From NCBI GenBank assembly GCA_041179245.1, contig JBEGTT010000035.1, positions 1 to 14,620 of the forward strand: a stretch of 14,620 bases of DNA. The letters are read 5' to 3'. The position numbers were made by a program, and so were the translations under genes. This DNA comes from JBEGTT01 sp041179245. GTDB lineage: Bacteria > Pseudomonadota > Gammaproteobacteria > Burkholderiales > Rhodocyclaceae. Positions 6,872 through 12,467 of the stretch are shown here, piece by piece (position 1 is the first letter of the stretch; every line of letters starts with the position of its first letter). Under the pieces are notes generated by a model that ran no database searches, had not been told where the DNA came from, and saw only the letters and a program-made list of their open reading frames with translations.

Positions 6872-7846
6872 ATGTTGATTGATGCCCACGGAAGACAGAT
6901 TGATTACGTTCGCCTCTCGGTGACGGATCGCTGTGACCTACGATGTGCTTACTGCATGCCGCCGGAATTTGATGATTACGAATGTCCTGAAAATTGGCTT
7001 CGTTTCGATGAGGTTCAGCGCCTGTGTAGCATTTTCGTCTCCTTGGGTGTCAGTCGCATTCGTTTGACCGGTGGTGAACCGCTGGTTCGAGCAAGGTTTT
7101 CTGAGTTAGTTACGGGTATCGGCAAAATCGCTGGTTTGACAGATTTATCGCTGAGCACCAACGGTACTAACCTCAAAAAACATGCCCAAGCACTTAAAAA
7201 TGCAGGGGTATCACGGCTGAATGTCAGCCTTGACACCTTGTCGCGCGAACGTTTTGCCAAGCTCACGCGCCGGGATGTTTTACCGGATGTGCTGGAAGGA
7301 CTGGAGGCGGTTAGGGCGTTGGGGTTTCGGCTGATCAAAATCAATATGGTGTGGTTGCCCGAGGTGAATGGCGACGAAATTGACGCCATGGTGGATTACT
7401 GCCGAGAACGCGATTTTGTGCTCCGTTTGATTGAAAACATGCCGGTGGGTGCGACTGCTCGCCAACTAGGGACGAGTTCGCTGCAACCGCTGATTGCTGA
7501 GTTGCGTGAAAAACATCAGTTAATCGATCACGTTATTCCAGGCGGTGGGCCGGCGCGGTATTTGTCATCGCCAGAACAGCGTTTTTCGGTGGGCTTTATC
7601 ACGCCGATTTCGCAGCATTTTTGTGAGACCTGTAATCGCGTTCGCGTTTCTGCTTCCGGGACGTTGCATCTTTGTTTGGGGCAGGAGCATCAGGTTGAGT
7701 TATTGCCTTTGTTAAGGTCAGCGACAGTCTCCGATGTCGAAATTGGCGAAGTGATTCGCCAAGCCTTGGACAACAAACCGCTAAAGCATGAATTTGTTGA
7801 AGCACCAGAAAAAATTGTCCGATTTATGTCCAGCACGGGTGGATAA
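6872..7846 (+). CDS. moaA: MoaA, GTP 3',8-cyclase of molybdenum cofactor synthesis
   Basis: MoaA is a radical SAM enzyme that, with MoaC, converts GTP to cyclic pyranopterin monophosphate, the first step of Moco synthesis. The 324 residues show the N-terminal radical SAM cluster CDLRCAYC (C21, C25, C28), the SAM-binding RLTGGEPLVR, and a C-terminal cluster with C251, C254 and C268 (C-X2-C-X13-C). The protein ends in the double glycine STGG required for activity in characterised MoaA. It is complete and of normal length. No clear Shine-Dalgarno sequence precedes the ATG. Its place directly behind napC suggests co-expression with the molybdoenzyme it helps to mature. Confidence 0.96.
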   Translation: MLIDAHGRQIDYVRLSVTDRCDLRCAYCMPPEFDDYECPENWLRFDEVQRLCSIFVSLGVSRIRLTGGEPLVRARFSELVTGIGKIAGLTDLSLSTNGTNLKKHAQALKNAGVSRLNVSLDTLSRERFAKLTRRDVLPDVLEGLEAVRALGFRLIKINMVWLPEVNGDEIDAMVDYCRERDFVLRLIENMPVGATARQLGTSSLQPLIAELREKHQLIDHVIPGGGPARYLSSPEQRFSVGFITPISQHFCETCNRVRVSASGTLHLCLGQEHQVELLPLLRSATVSDVEIGEVIRQALDNKPLKHEFVEAPEKIVRFMSSTGG

Positions 7847-7869
7847 ATCCATTTATACATGGGGTTTCT

Positions 7870-8571
7870 ATGTTGCAACTGAAGTCAGCCGATGCTGTGC
7901 AGCCATCGGTTAAGTCAATCCTCAAGCACCTCCCATTATTCTTGGCACTGAGTGATGCACAATTAGACCAAATTGCAAGTGAAGCGGCTGATGTGCGTCT
8001 TGAAAAGGGCAATATCCTGTTTCATCGTGGCGATCCTAGTACGGGTTTTTATGTACTGGTATTTGGTCAAATAAAACTGTCCGTGACCTCCCCGCAAGGT
8101 TCCCAAAAAGTGGTGGAAATCGTTAGCTCAAGGCAAAGTTTTGGTGAGGCGGTGATGTTTTTAGAGCGTCCTTATCCGGTCACAGCGGAAGCCCTGTGTG
8201 ACACCTTGTTAGTGCACGTTTCTCGCGAAAAAGTGGTGTCGTTGTTGGAGGCCGATCATGGTTTTGCTCGACGTTTATTGGCCGGCTTGTCGCAGCGTTT
8301 GCATTCCTTATTGCAAGATGTGGAGTCCTACTCACTGCGTTCGAGTATGCAGCGGGTGATTGGTTATTTATTGCAGCAATGCCCTGAAGATCAGAACGAA
8401 GTCGAAATTGAATTAACGACCTCAAAATTGGTTATTGCCTCACGCCTGAATTTGACGCCAGAAACGCTATCTCGGGTATTGCATGATTTGGTTAAACACC
8501 AAGTCGTTGAAGTTCGTGGTCGAACCATCTATATCCCTAACGTAAAACAGCTCCAAGGGTTTGATGTTTAA
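7870..8571 (+). CDS. Crp/Fnr-family transcriptional regulator (DNR/NnrR-like)
   Basis: This 233-residue protein has an N-terminal cyclic-nucleotide-binding-type beta-roll (about 20-140: LEKGNILFHRGDPSTGFYVLVFGQIKL, then SFGEAVMFLERPYPVTAEA), a dimerisation helix, and a C-terminal winged helix. The recognition helix carries E198, S201 and R202 (ETLSR), the residues by which FNR reads TTGAT half-sites. The N-terminal cysteine cluster of true FNR is missing: the only cysteines are in EALCDT and QQCPE. A [4Fe-4S] oxygen sensor is therefore unlikely, and a DNR/NnrR-type regulator of denitrification (nitric oxide-responsive) fits better. That is family-level inference. It follows moaA by 23 bases and may be co-transcribed with it. 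Direct targets in the window are unclear because no well-formed TTGAT-N4-ATCAA site was found. Confidence 0.85.
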   Translation: MLQLKSADAVQPSVKSILKHLPLFLALSDAQLDQIASEAADVRLEKGNILFHRGDPSTGFYVLVFGQIKLSVTSPQGSQKVVEIVSSRQSFGEAVMFLERPYPVTAEALCDTLLVHVSREKVVSLLEADHGFARRLLAGLSQRLHSLLQDVESYSLRSSMQRVIGYLLQQCPEDQNEVEIELTTSKLVIASRLNLTPETLSRVLHDLVKHQVVEVRGRTIYIPNVKQLQGFDV

Positions 8572-8667
8572 AGTCTGGTTTTCGTCTGATTTCTAGATCA
8601 GTCCATCCGCATCAGTAATAACGACCCTGGTTGGAATTTGCGGCATAGCTCTTGCTGATAGTTCCGT
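8572..8667 (+). other. Short intergenic region between the Crp/Fnr-type gene and nasT
   Basis: These 96 bases contain a perfect inverted repeat CTGAT-N6-ATCAG at 8586-8601 just after the stop of the upstream gene. It has no T tract, so a terminator is unlikely. The arms resemble FNR-family half-sites but sit two bases too far apart. No convincing -35/-10 pair or Shine-Dalgarno sequence for nasT is visible, so nasT may be read through from upstream. Confidence 0.35.
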
Positions 8668-9243
8668 ATGCTTAGAGTCCTTGTGATTGATGAATCCCGC
8701 CGTCGTGCCGCCGAACTATGTGCGGGCTTGGCGATGGCTGGCCACCAAGTGGCCGCTGTTTTACCTTCTGCCAGCGATCTGAGCGCGCAGATTGAATCGA
8801 TCAAACCGGATGTGATTTTGATCGAAACCGACTCCCCTTCTCGCGATACCCTAGAAAATCTTGCGGTCATGGATCGCACGATGCCTCGTCCGGTCATTAT
8901 TTTTGCCCAAGAAAGTGACCAGTCAACCATCCGCGAAGCCATGCGGGCAGGCGTTTCTGCCTATGTGGTGGATGGTTTGGAGGCGGGTCGGTTAAAACCA
9001 GTGATTGATGTCGCGATAGCTCGCTTTGAAGAGCATCAAGGTTTAAAAAAAGAGCTGGCGAGTGCAACCAAAAAACTGTCTGAACGCAAATTGGTTGAAA
9101 AAGCCAAGGGAATTCTGATGAAGACGCGTGGTTTAGATGAAGAAGCAGCTTATGCGGCACTGCGTCAATTGGCCATGACCCGCGCAAAACCCATTGCAGC
9201 GGTTTCCCAAGACCTGCTGGATATGGCGAGTTTGCTGCTCTAA
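8668..9243 (+). CDS. nasT: NasT, ANTAR-domain transcription antiterminator for nitrate assimilation
   Basis: NasT is an RNA-binding protein that stabilises a two-hairpin motif in the leader of assimilatory nitrate genes and so prevents termination. The 191 residues are a response-regulator-like receiver (about 1-125: LRVLVIDES, PDVILIETDSPSRD, SAYVVDGLEAGRL), a coiled helix, and a C-terminal ANTAR domain (about 130-188) with the characteristic RKLVEKAKGILMKTRGLDEEAAYAALRQ. At the usual phospho-acceptor position there is Glu (E53) instead of Asp. NasT is normally controlled by sequestration by the nitrate sensor NasS, not by phosphorylation, so this need not inactivate it. No nasS adjoins it here. 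The start has no visible Shine-Dalgarno sequence. Its predicted target, a paired-hairpin leader, lies 140 bases downstream, before nrtA. Confidence 0.93.
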   Translation: MLRVLVIDESRRRAAELCAGLAMAGHQVAAVLPSASDLSAQIESIKPDVILIETDSPSRDTLENLAVMDRTMPRPVIIFAQESDQSTIREAMRAGVSAYVVDGLEAGRLKPVIDVAIARFEEHQGLKKELASATKKLSERKLVEKAKGILMKTRGLDEEAAYAALRQLAMTRAKPIAAVSQDLLDMASLLL

Positions 9244-9287
9244 ATCAGAAGTGGCTTAACCAAAACAGGGCGCTTGTTTGAAATTTC

Positions 9288-9304
9288 CGCACATCCTTGG
9301 TGCG
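9288..9304. promoter_or_regulatory. NtrC-like enhancer site
   Basis: The dyad CGCACA-TCCTT-GGTGCG resembles the NtrC consensus TGCACC-N5-GGTGCA, keeping the GCAC/GTGC core at the exact 7-base separation. Its centre is about 87 bases upstream of the predicted start of the sigma54 transcript, an acceptable distance for an enhancer. A clear second site was not found; only overlapping half-sites lie near 9326-9333. Confidence 0.5.
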
Positions 9305-9356
9305 TTATTGATGGGAAATTGCTGCAGTGCATCGTAAAACCCGGTGTTGCCGGGGC

Positions 9357-9372
9357 TGGCACGAAGCTTGTA
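9357..9372 (+). promoter_or_regulatory. Sigma54 (-24/-12) promoter of the nrt-nir operon
   Basis: TGGCAC-GAAGC-TTGTA matches the sigma54 consensus TGGCAC-N5-TTGCW with correct spacing; the only deviation is T for C in the -12 GC. Transcription would start near 9383, a few bases before the first leader hairpin at 9387, which is the position expected for a NasT-controlled leader. Confidence 0.65.
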
Positions 9373-9386
9373 TATAGGTAAGCAAA

Positions 9387-9435
9387 CCAGATCAATGGCG
9401 GTCTGGAGAAATTGGATTTAAGGACAACGGCGTCC
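9387..9435 (+). ncRNA. NasT-responsive ANTAR two-hairpin RNA motif (P1-P2)
   Basis: P1 is CCAGATC-AATGGC-GGTCTGG (9387-9406): seven pairs including one G-U, closing a six-base loop. After a 15-base linker, P2 is GGAC-AACGGC-GTCC (9422-9435): four pairs closing another six-base loop. Both loops have A at position 1 and G at position 4, the hallmark of RNA targets of ANTAR antiterminators, and they are nearly identical (AAYGGC). The 3' arm of P2 is shared with the terminator stem, so the two structures exclude each other. The nasT gene immediately upstream supplies the predicted binding protein. Confidence 0.85.
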
Positions 9436-9498
9436 ACACGATTGAGCTCGCAGCTTTGCGGGATTCGGTCGAGTGAGACGCCTTTTTGTTTTGTACTT
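9429..9498 (+). terminator. Conditional intrinsic terminator in the nrtA leader
   Basis: GGCGTC (9429-9434) pairs with GACGCC (9477-9482), and the stem continues inward with small bulges through CAC/GTG, CGATTGAG/TTCGGTCG and CTCGCA/TGCGGG to a GCTT loop at 9453-9456. The stem is followed at once by TTTTTGTTTTG (9483-9493). Its outer arm begins inside the P2 loop and includes most of the P2 3' arm. P2 formation, stabilised by NasT, should therefore block the terminator and allow read-through into nrtA. Confidence 0.82.
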
Positions 9499-9522
9499 TT
9501 TATGTGCTTTTTGGAGATAACC

Positions 9523-10785
9523 ATGTTCAACCCACTGGAAAACAAAATGACCCGTCGTGACTTTCTAGGCCATACGGCCATCGCCTCTGGGGCCGCACTA
9601 GCATCTGCTGCGGGAATCAGTATTGCGCCGGGAAATGCTTGGGCAGCAGGTTCCGATGCACCGGAAAAGAAAGAAGTTCGCGTCGGGTTTATCCCGCTAA
9701 CCGATTGCGCCTCGGTGGTGATGGCAGCGGTGCAAAAATTTGATGAGAAATACGGCATCAAGATCATCCCGTCGAAAGAAGCCTCTTGGGCTTCGGTTCG
9801 CGACAAGCTGGTCAATGGCGAATTGGATGCCGCCCATGTGTTGTATGGCTTGGTCTACGGCGTGCAACTAGGGATTGGTGGCCCAAAGAAAGACATGAAT
9901 GTGTTGATGACGCTAAACAACAACGGTCAAGCCATCACGCTGTCAAACAAGCTCAAAGAAAAAGGCGTGAACGATGGCAGCAGCCTGGCCAAGTTAATCG
10001 CTACCAAAGATCGCGAATACACTTTTGCCCAGACTTTTCCGACCGGTACTCACGCGATGTGGCTGTACTACTGGTTGGCGGCGAATGGCATCAACCCTAT
10101 GAAAGACGCCAAGGTCATCACTGTGCCACCGCCACAAATGGTCGCCAATATGCGTGTGGGCAATATGGATGGTTATTGCGTCGGGGAGCCTTGGAACAAC
10201 CGTGCCATCGTCGATAACATCGGCTTCACCGCAGTTACCAGCCAAGACATCTGGAAAGATCACCCCGAAAAAGTGCTTGGCACCACCGCCGAATGGACCG
10301 CCAAGAACCCCAATACCGCCCGTGCGCTGACGGCGGCGATTCTGGATGCGGGCCGCTGGATTGATGCCTCCAAATCGAACATCTTCAAAACTGCAGAAGT
10401 GATTGCCCAGAAGTCGTATGTGAATACCGACATGGACGTCATTCAAGAACGTTTGCTGGGCCGTTACAAAGATGGTTTGGGCAAGAGCTGGGATGATGCG
10501 AACCCGATGCGCTTCTTCAACGACGGTGCGGTCAACTTCCCTTATCTGTCAGACGGCATGTGGTTCCTGACCCAGCACAAGCGTTGGGGTTTGATTGCTC
10601 AAGACCCGGATTACCTTGCAGTTGCCAAATCAATTAACCGCACCGACATCTACAAGCAAGCGGCTACAGCGGCGGGTGTGGCAGTGCCCAAGTCTGACAT
10701 GCGTAGCCACAAATTGATCGATGGTGTGGTGTGGGATGGCAAAGACCCCAAGAAATACGCGTCATCTTTCAAGATTCACGCCTAA
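9523..10785 (+). CDS. nrtA: NrtA/NasF, nitrate-binding protein of nitrate ABC transporter
   Basis: This periplasmic solute-binding protein captures nitrate (possibly nitrite) for the NrtBC transporter. The ATG at 9523 is chosen because GGAG lies 6 bases upstream (9513-9516) and the in-frame region further upstream is the regulatory leader. The 420-residue product has a twin-arginine signal (MTRRDFLG, RR at 11-12) with an AWA cleavage site near residue 41. The NrtA/CmpA/NasS fold follows: VRVGFIPLTDCASVVMA, GELDAAHVLYGLVYG, TFPTGTHAMWLYYWLA and GYCVGEPWNNRA. The export signal argues against it being the cytoplasmic sensor NasS, a close homologue. It is the first gene after the antitermination leader. 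Confidence 0.93.
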   Translation: MFNPLENKMTRRDFLGHTAIASGAALASAAGISIAPGNAWAAGSDAPEKKEVRVGFIPLTDCASVVMAAVQKFDEKYGIKIIPSKEASWASVRDKLVNGELDAAHVLYGLVYGVQLGIGGPKKDMNVLMTLNNNGQAITLSNKLKEKGVNDGSSLAKLIATKDREYTFAQTFPTGTHAMWLYYWLAANGINPMKDAKVITVPPPQMVANMRVGNMDGYCVGEPWNNRAIVDNIGFTAVTSQDIWKDHPEKVLGTTAEWTAKNPNTARALTAAILDAGRWIDASKSNIFKTAEVIAQKSYVNTDMDVIQERLLGRYKDGLGKSWDDANPMRFFNDGAVNFPYLSDGMWFLTQHKRWGLIAQDPDYLAVAKSINRTDIYKQAATAAGVAVPKSDMRSHKLIDGVVWDGKDPKKYASSFKIHA

Positions 10786-10815
10786 ATCTACGCGATCAGA
10801 AAACAGGAGAAAACG

Positions 10816-11634
10816 ATGACTCAAATCACAACCAGCGTCCCCGGCAAAGTAGGGCCGTTTCTGCGCCACGCCGGACGCAAAATGCTGCCCCCTTTGATGG
10901 GTCTCGCTTTGCTAACAGGTATTTGGTATCTGGCCACGATTGGTTCTGGCGGCAGTTTGCCCGGCCCTGTCCAGACGCTGGATGCCGCGATTACCCTGTT
11001 TTCTGATCCGTTTTATATCAATGGACCCAATGACCAAGGAATCGGCTGGAACGTCTTGGCGTCACTGAAGCGCGTGGCAATCGGTTTCGGATTTGCCGCA
11101 GCGGTAGGGATTCCGCTGGGGTTTTTACTGGGCCGCTTTGAAACCATGTCCGAAATGTTTAACCCGCTGATCAGCTTGTTACGCCCAGTTTCACCATTAG
11201 CTTGGTTGCCGATTGGTTTGCTGGTGTTTAAACGCGCTGACCCGGCATCAACTTGGACGATTTTCATCTGCTCCATTTGGCCGATGATTTTGAACACCGC
11301 CCAAGGGGTGCAGCGCGTGCCGAGTGATTACCTGAATGTCGCACGAGTGTTGGATCTGTCGGAATGGAAAGTATTCACCAAGATTCTGTTTCCAGCGGTG
11401 CTGCCTTACATGCTGACCGGGATTCGCTTGTCCATCGGTACCGCTTGGCTAGTTATTGTGGCTGCCGAAATGCTGACCGGGGGTGTGGGGATCGGTTTCT
11501 GGGTGTGGGATGAATGGAACAACTTGAAGGTCGAGCACATCATCATCGCGATTTTTGTGATCGGGATTGTGGGCTTGTTGCTCGAACAAGCGCTGATTCA
11601 ACTGGCGAAACGCTGGACCTTTGAAAATCGCTAA
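10816..11634 (+). CDS. nrtB: NrtB/NasE, nitrate ABC transporter permease
   Basis: This is the inner-membrane permease of the nitrate transporter, probably working as a homodimer. The 272 residues show about six hydrophobic spans, the first near residues 28-45 and the last near 238-258. A cytoplasmic EAA-type loop (EWKVFTKILFPAVLPYMLTG, E183 to G202) contacts the ATPase. The segment LLRPVSPLAWLPIGLLVF is typical of the NrtB/SsuC/TauC group, and AEMLTGGVGIGFWVWDEWN favours nitrate transport. A good Shine-Dalgarno (AGGAG, 10806-10810) precedes the ATG. It lies 30 bases after nrtA and 17 before nrtC. Bicarbonate transporters (CmpB) are close relatives, but the context with nasT and nirB supports nitrate. 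Confidence 0.93.
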   Translation: MTQITTSVPGKVGPFLRHAGRKMLPPLMGLALLTGIWYLATIGSGGSLPGPVQTLDAAITLFSDPFYINGPNDQGIGWNVLASLKRVAIGFGFAAAVGIPLGFLLGRFETMSEMFNPLISLLRPVSPLAWLPIGLLVFKRADPASTWTIFICSIWPMILNTAQGVQRVPSDYLNVARVLDLSEWKVFTKILFPAVLPYMLTGIRLSIGTAWLVIVAAEMLTGGVGIGFWVWDEWNNLKVEHIIIAIFVIGIVGLLLEQALIQLAKRWTFENR

Positions 11635-11651
11635 GCGGTGAGGAGACAATC

Positions 11652-12443
11652 ATGAGAAAAATCGTTCAAATTGAAAACGTTGGCCAAGTATTTCAAACCA
11701 AGAATGGCCCTTTCGTCGCCCTGCGTGACGTCCATCTGGATATTCTGGAAGGCCAGTTCATTACCCTAATTGGTCACTCTGGCTGCGGCAAATCTACCTT
11801 GCTGAATCTGATCGCTGGCCTCACCTTACCCAGCAGCGGATTGATGCTGTGTGACAGCCGTGAAATTGCCGGCCCCGGGCCCGAGCGGGCAGTCGTTTTC
11901 CAAAACCACTCCTTGCTGCCTTGGCTCACCTGTTTTGACAATGTTTATCTGGGTGTTGAGCGGGTGTTTGGTGAAAAAGAAAAGAAAGCACAACTTAAAG
12001 AGCGGACTCATGCCGCGATGGCGCTGGTTGGGCTGACCCACGCCGAAGTGAAATTTCCGCATGAAATTTCTGGCGGGATGAAGCAGCGTGTGGGCATTGC
12101 TCGGGCGTTGGCGATGGAACCGAAGATTCTATTGATGGATGAGCCGTTTGGTGCACTGGACGCTCTGACTCGCGCCAATCTACAGGATGAGCTGATGAAG
12201 ATCATGGCCGCCACAGGCGCGACGACGGTGATGGTGACACACGATGTGGATGAAGCGGTGCTGCTGTCGGACCGGGTGGTGATGCTGACCAATGGCCCTT
12301 CGGCCACCATTGGCGAAATTCTGGAGGTGGATTTGCCACGTCCTCGTAGCCGGTTGGAGCTGGCCCACGACCCTAAATTTGCCGAATGCCGAGCCGCCAT
12401 TCTTGAGTTCCTGTACCAAAAACAGGCCAAGAAGGCCGCTTAA
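11652..12443 (+). CDS. nrtC: NrtC/NrtD-type ATP-binding subunit of nitrate transporter (NasD)
   Basis: This ABC ATPase energises nitrate uptake. The 263 residues contain Walker A GHSGCGKST (41-49), a Q-loop VVFQNHSLLPW, the signature ISGGMKQRVGIARAL (ISGGM in place of LSGGQ, as is common in the nitrate/sulfonate group), Walker B LLMDEP (D163, E164) and the H-loop MVTHDVDEAV. It is a single-domain protein, like proteobacterial NasD and cyanobacterial NrtD. It lacks the C-terminal NrtA-like regulatory domain of cyanobacterial NrtC, so the symbol nrtC is used loosely. A good Shine-Dalgarno (AGGAG) precedes the ATG. nirB starts 24 bases downstream. Confidence 0.92.
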   Translation: MRKIVQIENVGQVFQTKNGPFVALRDVHLDILEGQFITLIGHSGCGKSTLLNLIAGLTLPSSGLMLCDSREIAGPGPERAVVFQNHSLLPWLTCFDNVYLGVERVFGEKEKKAQLKERTHAAMALVGLTHAEVKFPHEISGGMKQRVGIARALAMEPKILLMDEPFGALDALTRANLQDELMKIMAATGATTVMVTHDVDEAVLLSDRVVMLTNGPSATIGEILEVDLPRPRSRLELAHDPKFAECRAAILEFLYQKQAKKAA

Positions 12444-12467
12444 GACAATCTTCGTGGAGCCAAGATC

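Larger units (their letters stand above)
9244..9522 (+). promoter_or_regulatory. Nitrate-assimilation control region and leader
   Basis: This 279-base gap holds no gene. In order it contains a weak AT-rich dyad that might end nasT (about 9261-9280), an NtrC-like site, a sigma54 element, two ANTAR-type hairpins, a long terminator with a T-rich tail, and the nrtA Shine-Dalgarno GGAG (9513-9516). The parts are listed separately. Together they suggest two-level control: nitrogen limitation at initiation and nitrate (via NasT) at elongation. Confidence 0.8.

Noticed and set aside
9261..9280. Terminator of nasT
   Set aside because: The AAACA/TGTTT dyad is short and AT-rich, with only a short AAATTT after it; not a convincing terminator.
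9412..9522. N-terminal extension of NrtA through the leader
   Set aside because: It would overlap the P2 hairpin and terminator; the ATG at 9523 has a proper Shine-Dalgarno and starts just before the Tat signal.
9523..10785. Reading this gene as the missing nasS
   Set aside because: It has a Tat signal peptide with a cleavage site and is followed by permease and ATPase genes, so it is a transport protein; NasS is cytoplasmic.
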